Notes: generated by a model not told the origin, from the sequence alone. A DNA stretch of 64,000 bases from Sulfobacillus thermosulfidooxidans DSM 9293 (GCF_900176145.1 NZ_FWWY01000001.1:2539444-2603443), one strand, 5' to 3'. Shown: positions 46,492 to 55,607, counted from the first letter of the stretch. Program-made: numbers and translations.

Positions 46492-49218
46492 ATGAACACG
46501 TGGCGATATCTTCCCTCATGTTCTCAAATGGTGCGTATCCTGGATTGCCAGACCGTGTTCGACCAAAAAACATGTCAGGTGTGGCTACCGAACGAAGAGC
46601 GGGTCATCACGGTTCGCGAAGAGGAGCTCGGTGATGCCAGGGTTCTTTCGCTCGCCGAGATTCGCTACCGTGCTTTAGTGGGCCGAATTATTCAGGCCTT
46701 AAACCAAGATGTGCTGTTAGCGCCATTGGAGGGGCAAATTGAACCAATGCCCCACCAGTTCGCGGTATTGGAGCGTGTTATTTACGGCGGGCAGGGACGG
46801 CTTCTTTTGGCCGATGAAGTGGGTTTGGGAAAGACCATTGAAGCCGGATTGGTGATTCGTGAACTAAAATTGCGTGGGCTCATCCAGCGTATTTTAATTG
46901 TCACTCCCAAAGGACTCATGCAGCAATGGAAGAGTGAACTCTGGTTGCATTTTGACGAGGTCTTCCAGCTCATTACCGGGGAGGACATGAAACGGGTTGA
47001 TGGCGTCCAACCCGAAAGGTTATGGCTCGACCACAATCAGGTCATTGTTTCTCACGATAGCATTAAGCCATTGGCCAAACGCGCGGGATGGGAAGCTCGG
47101 CAGATTGCGGAATATAACCGGAGACATTTTGATGCGATTACCCATGTGCCCTGGGATCTCATTATTGTTGATGAAGCGCATAGGCTTGGCGGAAGCACCG
47201 ATTACGTGGCCCGCTTTCGTTTAGGGCAAGCGCTGGCTATGGCTTCACCCTATCTCCTGCTGCTTTCGGCGACGCCACACCAGGGAAAATCAGACCAATT
47301 TGTGCGCCTCTTGTCCTTACTTGATGCCGAACGCTTCATTGACGCGGATCACATGACGCCAGAAGATGTCAGGCCGTATGTGATTCGTACGGCCAAACGG
47401 CAGGCCTTGTCGTTGGATGGCACACCTCTTTTTAAGCCGCGGATCGTGGAATTAGTCTTGGTCGATTGGAGTGAGCCCCAGTATCAAGCGCAAAGAGCAT
47501 TATATGAGGCCGTAACCGACTATGTCCGGCACCGTTATCAGAAGGCTTTGCGTGCTAAACAATTTTCCCAAGCCTTTCTCTTGATTCTCATGCAGCGGTT
47601 GGTGACCTCATCACCTGCGGCGATTTTACGCGCTATTGAAAGGCGACTTCAGGTCTTAGATGGGCAGGAAGAACAAGAGGATGAGCATTCTGTAATCAGT
47701 GAAGATGACGAGGAAAATAAGGAAATTATGGCGGGATCGGTGATTGGCGGAGAACGGCAACACCTATTAAGTCTTAAGGATTTAGCACTGGTTGCCTTAA
47801 ATCATGCGGACGCCCGTTTAGACCGTTTATTGCGATTAATGGATGAACTGCGGCAAAAAGAAACAAGCGACATGAAATTCCTCATTTTTACGGAATTTCT
47901 TCCGACTCAAGCCATGTTGGCGAAAATGCTGAAAGAAGCGGGATACCGAGTCAGCATACTCAATGGTCAAATGAGCCTGGAGGAACGGCTTGCTGTGCAA
48001 GAAGAGTTCCGGGATGCCAGTCAAATTTTGATATCCACCGATGCAGGTGGAGAGGGATTGAATCTGCAGTTCGCTCATGTGGTCATTAACTACGATTTGC
48101 CCTGGAATCCCATGAAAATTGAACAGCGCATTGGGCGTGTCGATCGGATTGGGCAAACCCATGACGTTTGGGCCTTCAACTTTGTCTTGCAAGACACCGT
48201 GGAATCGAGAGTCCATCAAGTTTTATTAGAAAAACTGCAGAGGATACTAGAGGAAATGGGAATCGATAAGCTCGGGGATGTGTTAGATTCCTCCGGCACG
48301 GATATTAATTATCCGCATCTCTTTATGGAATCTTTAATGAATCCAGAGCGGACAGAGCAATACTTGAGGGAATTTGTGGAAAGCGTCGAGACTCAAGCCA
48401 AGAGCAGTCGACACCAAATTGATGCGATTAGTGCGTCGCCGCCTGATTTAAAGAAAGTGTCCCAGGCGTTACGGCATCCTTTTCCTGAATGGGTACAGTT
48501 GATGACCGAGCAATATGTGATGGCGCGAGGCGGTATGATTGAGCCACGCCTGTTTGGCATCGATATTCATTTTCCGGACGGTGAGGTCATATCCCAAGCT
48601 GTTTTTCGAAAACGGGACCGGGCGGTCCATGCCCATTACGTGGGTATTCATCATCCCCGTATCGCCCAGCTCATTGACCAGGTACCCTGGGTAACACCGG
48701 GTGAAATGGTTGTGACGCTTATCTCGCCCCAATTTCCACAAGGATTACAGGGCCTGTGGAGCCTATGGAAATTGACTCTCACGACTTCGGAGCAAAAACG
48801 GTCCCGTCTTATCCCTCTGTTTATTTCGCATGATGGCAAACGGTTTCGAACGACGGCACAAAAGATATGGGAACAACTATGCCAAATAGAATTTCAGGGA
48901 CAGATTACGGCGCACCGGGTCCTAAGTGATGAGGAATTTCATAGGCTTCGACAAGCTGCCGAAGAAGAAGGTCGATCTTCTTATCAAGACCTCATCGCTT
49001 CTCACCAGATGTTTTTGCAGGGGGAAAGAGACAAAGCCATCAAAGCCTACCGCATCCGCGTGCAAATGGCCGAGCATGTTGGCTTACCGGAAGTGCGTGA
49101 GTTTCGCCTCAAGCGGTTGCGACAAGAACTGGACAAACGGCAAGCACAACTTGATCAGATGCAAAAAACCATTGCCCAGATCACCCCGTTGTTGATTGTG
49201 GAGGTCAAAAACCTATGA
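46492..49218 (+). CDS. brxHII: BREX-3 SNF2-type helicase BrxHII
   Basis: This 908-residue helicase has Walker A DEVGLGKT (108-115), DEAH box IIVDEAHRLGG, motif III LLLLSATPHQGKSDQF, and a helicase C core ending STDAGGEGLNLQFAHVVINYDLPWNPMKIEQRIGRVDRIGQ, with a long acidic/helical C-terminal part. It belongs to the HepA/RapA-like group and is the helicase of type 3 BREX, lying between pglX and pglZ as expected. It overlaps pglX by 4 bp (ATGA). The helicase is intact, but its transcript must cross the IS110 in pglX. Confidence 0.87.
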   Translation: MNTWRYLPSCSQMVRILDCQTVFDQKTCQVWLPNEERVITVREEELGDARVLSLAEIRYRALVGRIIQALNQDVLLAPLEGQIEPMPHQFAVLERVIYGGQGRLLLADEVGLGKTIEAGLVIRELKLRGLIQRILIVTPKGLMQQWKSELWLHFDEVFQLITGEDMKRVDGVQPERLWLDHNQVIVSHDSIKPLAKRAGWEARQIAEYNRRHFDAITHVPWDLIIVDEAHRLGGSTDYVARFRLGQALAMASPYLLLLSATPHQGKSDQFVRLLSLLDAERFIDADHMTPEDVRPYVIRTAKRQALSLDGTPLFKPRIVELVLVDWSEPQYQAQRALYEAVTDYVRHRYQKALRAKQFSQAFLLILMQRLVTSSPAAILRAIERRLQVLDGQEEQEDEHSVISEDDEENKEIMAGSVIGGERQHLLSLKDLALVALNHADARLDRLLRLMDELRQKETSDMKFLIFTEFLPTQAMLAKMLKEAGYRVSILNGQMSLEERLAVQEEFRDASQILISTDAGGEGLNLQFAHVVINYDLPWNPMKIEQRIGRVDRIGQTHDVWAFNFVLQDTVESRVHQVLLEKLQRILEEMGIDKLGDVLDSSGTDINYPHLFMESLMNPERTEQYLREFVESVETQAKSSRHQIDAISASPPDLKKVSQALRHPFPEWVQLMTEQYVMARGGMIEPRLFGIDIHFPDGEVISQAVFRKRDRAVHAHYVGIHHPRIAQLIDQVPWVTPGEMVVTLISPQFPQGLQGLWSLWKLTLTTSEQKRSRLIPLFISHDGKRFRTTAQKIWEQLCQIEFQGQITAHRVLSDEEFHRLRQAAEEEGRSSYQDLIASHQMFLQGERDKAIKAYRIRVQMAEHVGLPEVREFRLKRLRQELDKRQAQLDQMQKTIAQITPLLIVEVKNL

Positions 49219-51011
49219 CGTGGCGCCAGCGCATTGTCGATTTCATTTGTGAATCGAGTAAGAGAGTGCGGGTTATCTCTGATCCCCATGGCTTATTATT
49301 AGATGAAGAGTTGCTGGCACTTTTGCAGCAGCAAGAGATCGTGGTCCTCAGTTACGAGGATCCCCTGCGTTTTCGTTTAGTTTACGAAGAGGACTTTCGC
49401 ATGAAATGGGATCAACATCAGAGCACTCCTATCTTGGTGGTGAGAACGGGTTATTTTGATCTTCATCAACTGCCTTATGATGTTGTGAGCCGTGCAAACC
49501 AGCTCTATCTATCTATGAACCAGGTCTTTCCGAATTTGGATGTGGCCGTACTCGATGCTTTAGATTCCCGTGCCTTCGATCAGATTCTCGAATCACCCCG
49601 TTATCCCCAAAAGTCTCTGACCTATGAAGACAGTGCCGTCTTCGTTATGCGCACGTTATACCGGGTCGATCCCGACTTAGTGGGAAGTGAAGAAGATCTT
49701 CTGACGTTAATTTTCCGAGTCCATTCGACGGATTTAGGATTGTCACCCGGATTGATATCGTGGTTAAGTACTTTGTTGAACGGGTATTGGCATAGTGAAA
49801 TCCCGTTATCTGAGGTGCTCCTGTCCCGAGAGAAATGGCAACAATATCTGGCCCAGTGGTCTCACCAGAATGACCTGTTATGGCTACAAGGGAGCTATTG
49901 GATCAAACGATTAGGGGGTGATGATCACATTGGGGAAAATGAAGTCATCATTGGAGAGGAAACCCATCATAGTATTCAAGAATTTTTGCACAGGGAGCAT
50001 CTGGTCGGTCTTGATTGGATTGACAAAGCCTATGATATGGCTCGCATTTACCTCGCCACTTACTTAGGAAATGATACCTATTCCCCACTCACCTGTGAGA
50101 TTGAGCGCGTATTTTATGAATGGGTTCTCCATCATTACGCCCTGATGGCGTCTTTACCGCATTTACCCCGGCCCAAAATGGTCCATCATATTCCCCAGTG
50201 GATAAGCCATGAGTGGCGTATTCGCCACGACCGGTGGGCGCTTGTGGTGCTTGATGGGCTGAGTTTGCCGGAATGGATTTATCTACGTCAGTTTCTTTCC
50301 CTGAAGTGGGACCAGTGCGATCAGTGGGCTGTGATGGCATGGGTACCGAGCATCACTAGTGTTTCTCGCCAAGCGATATTTTCGGGACGTATCCCCCGAG
50401 CTTTCGCCGGATCCATCTATACAACGCAAGGAGAAGAGAAGGCATGGAAGACATTTTGGAAGGAACAGGGCATGGATTTATACCGTGTTCTTTACCAGAA
50501 TACGGTGGATACAATGACCGTAAAAGATTTCATGCAGCAAATAGACAGTCGGGATGCGATCATGGTAGGATGTGTCGCGAATATGGTCGATGATTTGGCA
50601 CATCATGCCCAAATGGGCATGAGGCAAATTCTCGCCGATCTAAAACAATGGATGAAAGATGTGGGCTGGTTGTCTCAACTTATCAAGGCACTTCAAGAAA
50701 GACATTATCACATAGTCATCACTAGCGACCATGGCCATACACCAGTGCGGGGGATTGGCAAACCTCCTACCGGGTCATTAAGCGCCACCAAGGGGGAACG
50801 AGTTCAGATTTTTGAATCCGAAACCTTACGCCGCAGTGTCAATCTCGATAATCAGTGGGGTATAGACTGGCCCTTTGCCCATACTTTACCCGTCGGAACC
50901 TATCCCTTATTAGCCCGATCCCATGAAGCCTTCAATACTGAAGCTCAGGGCGTGAGTCATGGTAGTATTTCGTGGGAAGAACTCATGGTGCCGGTGGTGG
51001 TGATATGGTAA
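49215..51011 (+). CDS. pglZ: BREX phosphatase-domain protein PglZ
   Basis: The 598-residue PglZ has a C-terminal alkaline-phosphatase-like domain: WALVVLDGLSLPEW (metal Asp), VPSITSVSRQAIFSG (nucleophile Ser/Thr), IVITSDHGHTPVRG (Asp/His metal ligands) and a late His in HGSISWEELMVPVVVIW. PglZ is the hallmark protein of BREX; the fold suggests hydrolase or phosphodiesterase action. It overlaps the upstream helicase by 4 bp and brxA by 7 bp. Confidence 0.9.
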   Translation: MTWRQRIVDFICESSKRVRVISDPHGLLLDEELLALLQQQEIVVLSYEDPLRFRLVYEEDFRMKWDQHQSTPILVVRTGYFDLHQLPYDVVSRANQLYLSMNQVFPNLDVAVLDALDSRAFDQILESPRYPQKSLTYEDSAVFVMRTLYRVDPDLVGSEEDLLTLIFRVHSTDLGLSPGLISWLSTLLNGYWHSEIPLSEVLLSREKWQQYLAQWSHQNDLLWLQGSYWIKRLGGDDHIGENEVIIGEETHHSIQEFLHREHLVGLDWIDKAYDMARIYLATYLGNDTYSPLTCEIERVFYEWVLHHYALMASLPHLPRPKMVHHIPQWISHEWRIRHDRWALVVLDGLSLPEWIYLRQFLSLKWDQCDQWAVMAWVPSITSVSRQAIFSGRIPRAFAGSIYTTQGEEKAWKTFWKEQGMDLYRVLYQNTVDTMTVKDFMQQIDSRDAIMVGCVANMVDDLAHHAQMGMRQILADLKQWMKDVGWLSQLIKALQERHYHIVITSDHGHTPVRGIGKPPTGSLSATKGERVQIFESETLRRSVNLDNQWGIDWPFAHTLPVGTYPLLARSHEAFNTEAQGVSHGSISWEELMVPVVVIW

Positions 51012-51718
51012 GGCCAGGACCGCGCGTCGGGATTGATCATAAGATTCGCTGGGCCGACTTAGACATGGTGTATCACTGGTGGTTAAGGGGAGAGTCTATT
51101 TCCCCAGCGACCCTCATACCCCGCTGGCAGCATATTCAAGGACAAGCCGCACGCAAGAAAGCGGCGACCATTATGACCCGGCTGTGGAATCAACCTTTTT
51201 GGCAAGATCCTTTAAATTACGATGTTTTAGTGAAGACCTTGAATGAAAACCGGATTCTCGGATATTGGGGACTCTTTATCACTGCCTATCCATTTTTTCG
51301 GGACACGGTTACGGCGATAGGGCGGTTGTTAGCCCTATCAGAAGGGTTTACGACCCGCCAAGTTTACGCGCAAATCGCGACGATTTATGGCGATACCGAA
51401 AGAGTCCGCGTTGGCGTCCGGATGATTTTAGGGTCACTGACCGAATGGCAAGTATTAAAGCGGGAGAAAATCGGCCACTACAGGTTACATTCCTCTCCAG
51501 TCACGGTTGTAGGGGCTGAACTCTTAACCTTTGTACTTTATGCGACGCTTCAGACTTTAGACCAAGACCGGATTGCTCTGGATACCGTAGGGCATCTGCC
51601 GTGGTGGTTTCCCTTTCAGATTGAGGCATCTCGCTGGACTTTACGAAGCACGGGCCTCGTCATTGAGCCTTCCGGCGGAGAGCATTTAATGGTGGGGAGG
51701 CCATTCTCATCTGTTTGA
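51005..51718 (+). CDS. brxA: BREX protein BrxA (DUF1819-like)
   Basis: This 237-residue protein has the DUF1819 pattern: multiple short helices, KKAATIMTRLWNQPF, then ILGYWGLFITAYPFFRDTVTAIGRLL and a winged-helix-like C-terminal part. Homologues bind DNA and resemble the RNA-binding protein NusB. ATG 51005 inside the end of pglZ is chosen rather than an upstream start at 50972, which would duplicate coding sequence. It is the last gene of the BREX operon, completing the order brxF-brxC-pglX-brxHII-pglZ-brxA that defines type 3. Confidence 0.83.
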   Translation: MVRPGPRVGIDHKIRWADLDMVYHWWLRGESISPATLIPRWQHIQGQAARKKAATIMTRLWNQPFWQDPLNYDVLVKTLNENRILGYWGLFITAYPFFRDTVTAIGRLLALSEGFTTRQVYAQIATIYGDTERVRVGVRMILGSLTEWQVLKREKIGHYRLHSSPVTVVGAELLTFVLYATLQTLDQDRIALDTVGHLPWWFPFQIEASRWTLRSTGLVIEPSGGEHLMVGRPFSSV

Positions 51719-51847
51719 CAAGCGGGATAGTTATGAGCTACAAACACGGCAAAGGCCTCGATGACGAGAGTTTTTTGGTTCTTAGCACAATCTTTAAATC
51801 CCGAGTCCTCCAATATTCCTCAAGATATTGGTAACCCCTATGTGCTT

Positions 51848-51899
51848 CCTGGCGTTATTGGCAGTGATGAGAACTGTGCATAACGTCAGGAGGTTTTTT
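51848..51899 (+). terminator. Hairpin and T-run embedding a Shine-Dalgarno
   Basis: CCTGGCGTTAT (51848-51858) pairs with ATAACGTCAGG (51880-51890) over 11 positions including one G-U, and an inner stem (GCAGT/ACTGT) continues it. Three bases later comes TTTTTT (51894-51899), directly before ATG 51901. It looks like an intrinsic terminator for BREX. The downstream gene's AGGAGG overlaps the stem's right foot, so the hairpin may also control translation. Confidence 0.55.
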
Positions 51900-51900
51900 G

Positions 51901-53805
51901 ATGAAACCACTGAGAACGCCATTCATGGCCCTTACATTGATGCTGAGTGTCACCGGCTGTGGCGTCAGCGTCAATCCTTCTCCGTCCTCTTCCCCATCTT
52001 TTCACTCTTCTTCTCCTACGCCTTCTTCACCTATATCCTCCAAACAGCCTGTGTCCCAGGCACCATCTCCCACGGAAAATACTTTGCCACAAATTTCTGT
52101 GAATACAGCCGATCAGACCCGTATGCAGGCCATTGATTTTCTCAGCCCTTCGCAGGGGTTTTTGGCCGGATGCGGAGGGATTTGGCAAACCACAGATGGT
52201 GGGAATGCGTGGAGCTCGGTCTATTCGCATGCGGCAAATTTTTGGGGAATTCAATTTATCAACAATAAAACGGGATGGACGTGGAGTGACTACACCTTGG
52301 TAGCTACCACCGATGGCGGAAAAAGCTGGCAGGTTCGCTATCACGGTGGGTCCCCATTTATCTCCATCAGTTTTACGGGCACTCATACGGGCTATGCTGT
52401 GATGGGAACGCCGAGCGCTCCTCCGGGAAGTGGAGGACCAGGCGATGGTCTTTATGAAACACACGATGGGGGACGGCACTGGCAGGTGTTAGCGACACCG
52501 TTTCATCCTTTGGCCGTTGCTTTTTGGGGACAGCAGCTAGGCTGGGTGGTCGGAGATAGTCGCATTTGGCATACCACCGATGGAGGAAAACGGTGGAGTC
52601 CTGTCTATATTTTTGGCTCAACTGTTCCTATGGCTGCCCATATCACGGTGGCGACACCGAAAAGTATCTGGGTTATTTTGCAAGGCGGATCGGGAATGAG
52701 CCAGACATCCTATACGGTGATTCATGATACCCCACAGACGGGATGGAAGGTGGTGGCGGCCAAATCCACCGCCGGAGCTGGGCCGGCACCAGATGCTCCG
52801 TCTGATGCGCCTAAAGCCCCGGAATTGGCACCGGGCCCTCTTGCCGTGGTCAATGGTGCGACATTTTTAGGTGGGGTCAGTTCTGCTCGAAATTTGGGCA
52901 CGACAGCTATCTGGTCGACACAAAACGGGGGTCAAAGTTGGAATACCTATCCCCCGATTTACGGGGCCAATGGCGTGCCTGGATACGCTGCTCTGAGCTT
53001 TGTCTCGCAAAAACAGGGTTGGTTGGTCGACGGGCTTAATAATACACAAGTGCTAAGGACCTTAAATGGCGGGAAGACCTGGCAGCAAATTTTTCCCCCA
53101 CCGGAACCGGTGAAGTCGGTGAGTTTTGTCACCCAGTTTGTCGGCTATGGTTTAGGGCTTCCGGGACACCCCAATCAAATTGTCATGACTCAAAATGGCG
53201 GAAGCCGTTGGCAACCTGTAGGGAGACTGCCCGCGTCGTCGCAGTGGCAATTTGATGGCAGTGGTAATAGTCTCGATTTTACCAGTGAAGCGAACGGCTG
53301 GGTGGTACGGCAAAGTCATTTGTTCAAAACCCTTAATGGCGGAAAAAGCTGGGCCATGGTAACGCTACCGGGCTGGACACCTCAAGATGGTTTAACCGAC
53401 GTCAGTTTTATTGGACACAGTGGTGTGGTGGGAGCACCGTACTCTAACACCTGTTGGTGGACCGCTGATGGCGGACAGACATGGAATGAGGCTCAACATG
53501 AAAACTTTGAGCAAGCCTTAACTGATATAAATCATTTTGTGAACCAAGAGGTCCAACGCGTGGGACAACCTCTAGAAATGGCAGGGTCAGAAGGCCCCAT
53601 ATTATGGCTCGTTTTTCAAGATCAGCGTTGGGTGCTATCGGTCAATAACGGGAGATCATGGACGATGCATTCGTTTCCCACTTCGCTAAATTATGCATGG
53701 GGAGCTTTAGGTTTTACCAGTGCTACCGATGGTTGGCTTCAGGCTGTCCAAGGGATGTTGTATCATACCACAAATGGAGGTATTAGTTGGACGCCTGTCC
53801 CCTAG
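51901..53805 (+). CDS. Lipoprotein with about 11 BNR/Asp-box repeats
   Basis: This 634-residue surface lipoprotein has a signal peptide with lipobox SVTGC, then a Ser/Pro linker of about 40 residues, then repeated Asp boxes (TTDGGNAW, TTDGGKSW, THDGGRHW, TTDGGKRW, TQNGGSRW, TLNGGKSW, TADGGQTW, TTNGGISW and others), forming an Ycf48/sialidase-like beta propeller. Family members serve in assembly or binding of surface partners; no catalytic residues are evident. It starts at ATG 51901 after AGGAGGTTTTTTG. It shares its architecture with the lipoprotein at 16707 and, in its repeats, with the cytoplasmic protein at 22155. Confidence 0.82.
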   Translation: MKPLRTPFMALTLMLSVTGCGVSVNPSPSSSPSFHSSSPTPSSPISSKQPVSQAPSPTENTLPQISVNTADQTRMQAIDFLSPSQGFLAGCGGIWQTTDGGNAWSSVYSHAANFWGIQFINNKTGWTWSDYTLVATTDGGKSWQVRYHGGSPFISISFTGTHTGYAVMGTPSAPPGSGGPGDGLYETHDGGRHWQVLATPFHPLAVAFWGQQLGWVVGDSRIWHTTDGGKRWSPVYIFGSTVPMAAHITVATPKSIWVILQGGSGMSQTSYTVIHDTPQTGWKVVAAKSTAGAGPAPDAPSDAPKAPELAPGPLAVVNGATFLGGVSSARNLGTTAIWSTQNGGQSWNTYPPIYGANGVPGYAALSFVSQKQGWLVDGLNNTQVLRTLNGGKTWQQIFPPPEPVKSVSFVTQFVGYGLGLPGHPNQIVMTQNGGSRWQPVGRLPASSQWQFDGSGNSLDFTSEANGWVVRQSHLFKTLNGGKSWAMVTLPGWTPQDGLTDVSFIGHSGVVGAPYSNTCWWTADGGQTWNEAQHENFEQALTDINHFVNQEVQRVGQPLEMAGSEGPILWLVFQDQRWVLSVNNGRSWTMHSFPTSLNYAWGALGFTSATDGWLQAVQGMLYHTTNGGISWTPVP

Positions 53806-53870
53806 CATTGGGATGGCCAGGACTTTAACAATTGACAAGACGAGGAAAGCGAATGCACGCATCACGAAAA

Positions 53871-53910
53871 GCCCCCAAGAGGAACGGTTGGGACCGTTCC
53901 TCTTGGGGGC
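53871..53910 (-). terminator. Perfect 18-bp hairpin, probable terminator
   Basis: The arms (53871-53888 and 53893-53910) are perfectly complementary over 18 bp with a TGGG loop, starting GCCCCCAAGAGG. On the minus strand it is followed by TTTT. It lies 15 bp after the end of the small minus-strand gene at 53925 and could also stop transcripts from the BNR lipoprotein gene. Confidence 0.65.
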
Positions 53911-53924
53911 GAGACTTCGCAGCA

Positions 53925-54143
53925 TTAGATTGTTCTCCCATACTCATTCCACTGGCTATCTGCCCTGATGACTCGGGCGCTTTCTTCAATTAGGCCCTCA
54001 TGAACGACAACAAAGTACCGGATATTGCCCGCAGACATATGTTCCCAGGAGCCCCGGAAGAAATTGATACCTTGGAAATTACCCCAATCTTTTTGTTGAC
54101 AATGCACAGCTTCCTCAAACATTTTGTGTACGATAATAGGCAA
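53925..54143 (-). CDS. Small hypothetical protein
   Basis: This frame of at most 72 residues starts at TTG 54143 or, more simply, at ATG 54122 (MFEEAVHCQQKDWGN). It has a balanced, protein-like composition (GINFFRGSWEHMSAGNIRYFVVVHEGLI) with alternating hydrophobic residues suggesting a small alpha/beta fold. A strong hairpin terminator follows it directly, which supports a real gene. The ribosome site is not obvious and the family is not recognised. Confidence 0.45.
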   Translation of the reverse strand: MPIIVHKMFEEAVHCQQKDWGNFQGINFFRGSWEHMSAGNIRYFVVVHEGLIEESARVIRADSQWNEYGRTI

Positions 54144-54282
54144 TGAATTCAGTCAAACGAAAAGAGTCTCTAGGGGTTACCTGGGAGGAAGAAGGTATAA
54201 GAGAGACGCGTTTTAAGGGATGTCATGTGGGTATGGCCAACAAGAGTGGTCGGTGGACATCAACCGTTTGGAGGTAAAACCT

Positions 54283-55371
54283 ATGGATGATTGGGATGAA
54301 TGGTGTACCGCGATCGATTCCTCCATCCGGCGTTATTGTCAGAACAGAGTTCCGGAGCAGGATGTCGAGGATGTGGTTCAAGAGATTTGGCTGAAATTCT
54401 TTGATCGTCCCCGAGAGCATGTGAACGCCATCTGGGTGCAGGGGAATCACGGCTATGTCATGGGTATTGCCAAGCATGTCGTCGCCGATTACTGGAGAAG
54501 GCAAAAATCGGTGGACATTGTGGCTGACCGACCAGCCTTCTCATCGGGTCATGACGTGGTGGAAGATAAAGAATTTGAACAAGAAATACGCTTGCTCATT
54601 AAGCAGTTGCCAAAGACCTTGCAAGGGATAATCCAGGACCGGTTATTTGTGGAAGCAACACTTGAGGATTTGGCACGTGTGTATCATCTTCCCGTGGGCA
54701 CGGTGAAATCGCGGCTACATCAAGCCCGGCATTTATTACAACGCCGCCTGCTCGCTTTGCCACATGATGACGGGCCGTTGTTATTCCCGGATCCTTACCG
54801 AATCGTATTAGGTAGGGAAAAAGCCTTGTGGCAATGGCTCAAAGCGGGGGAATTTGATATCCGAATGACCTGGACGGTGCGGGTCGAGCCTCTAGGCTCA
54901 ATATGGCTGGATGTTCACGTGGCGATGACCCAGATGAGGTCGTTATCCCCGTTGTCGATGCGTTGGACTGATTTGGGGTGGCCGAGGCGTTTAGTGAGCA
55001 ATACCGCTCTTCGTCGTTTTGTCTCAACAGACGGATCTATTCACAGAGGATATCAACTCAGTGACGTAACCCATCCTACCCATATCAATTTGTCTTTCTT
55101 TCTCTCTCCGCAAAAGGCCCGACGTCTTCATATGCTCAGTATCACCCGGTCCGGATTTCATGTGGCATTTGAAACTATTCCCGTCTCTTCGCCTCCATCG
55201 CACCTTCGTATGACCTCAAAAATGGCCTTGGTTTTGCCAGCTAGATGGCATGTGAAAACCCCGGCCCGCCAGCCGGAGCAACATCTTGTCGTGAATGACA
55301 GGCAATATCTCTTATATCAGATGGCGGATCCGGCGAAACTCTTTCGCATGGCCTGTGATACCCACATCTAA
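54283..55371 (+). CDS. ECF-like sigma factor with long C-terminal extension
   Basis: The protein is 362 residues from ATG 54283, which has GGAGG 8 nt upstream. Sigma region 2 is visible in VEDVVQEIWLKFFDRP and GYVMGIAKHVVADYWRR, and region 4 in LEDLARVYHLPVGTVKSRLHQARHLLQ (HTH). Typical ECF factors end about residue 180. Here about 190 further residues follow with no clear motif, ending PARQPEQHLVVNDRQYL. No gene for an anti-sigma factor is adjacent, so the extension may be the sensor or regulator. Its targets are unknown; it could serve the neighbouring lipoprotein or transporters. Confidence 0.82.
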   Translation: MDDWDEWCTAIDSSIRRYCQNRVPEQDVEDVVQEIWLKFFDRPREHVNAIWVQGNHGYVMGIAKHVVADYWRRQKSVDIVADRPAFSSGHDVVEDKEFEQEIRLLIKQLPKTLQGIIQDRLFVEATLEDLARVYHLPVGTVKSRLHQARHLLQRRLLALPHDDGPLLFPDPYRIVLGREKALWQWLKAGEFDIRMTWTVRVEPLGSIWLDVHVAMTQMRSLSPLSMRWTDLGWPRRLVSNTALRRFVSTDGSIHRGYQLSDVTHPTHINLSFFLSPQKARRLHMLSITRSGFHVAFETIPVSSPPSHLRMTSKMALVLPARWHVKTPARQPEQHLVVNDRQYLLYQMADPAKLFRMACDTHI

Positions 55372-55607
55372 ACTGCCGACGACAAGGATGGTCCGCCGCA
55401 TTTCTTGATCAGAACTGTGATGAGATTGATGCACGTAAGTCGAAAAAGCTAATCCCATCTCGGGACGTTGTCCGATGGCTTGGTAGTTTGTGTACCAGGA
55501 ATTGTTTTTTGGCATTTTTCATTCCACCCTATCTCAAAACCCGAACCTCATGGGGTGTTTTTCCGACATGCTTAGTGGAACACCAGCAGATACTTGAGGA
55601 GGGTTTG

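Larger units (their letters stand above)
41914..46495 (+). pseudogene. pglX: BREX-3 DNA methyltransferase PglX split by IS110
   Basis: Exons 41914-43506 and 45233-46495 would join in frame as a 951-residue DUF1156-type adenine methyltransferase. The N-terminal part carries LSDPPYYTACPNPF (about 62-75), SAM-binding FDGFAGTGMTG (141-151) and zinc-finger-like CPNC...CPSC. The interrupted site lies at codons 529-532, between DPP and FGSNIMYSELNFLWEAW. That DPPF is probably the catalytic motif IV, although the earlier DPPYY is a second candidate. BREX uses this enzyme to mark self DNA and, in type 1, also needs it for defence, so the operon is expected to be impaired. The second part could be made separately from TTG 45212 or ATG 45248, but it lacks the SAM site. 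TTG 41914 follows GGAAGGATGAATGAACC. Confidence 0.93.

Noticed and set aside
51828-52136. Open frame overlapping the start of the BNR lipoprotein
   Set aside because: It lies in another frame of the signal-peptide and linker region and has no independent support.
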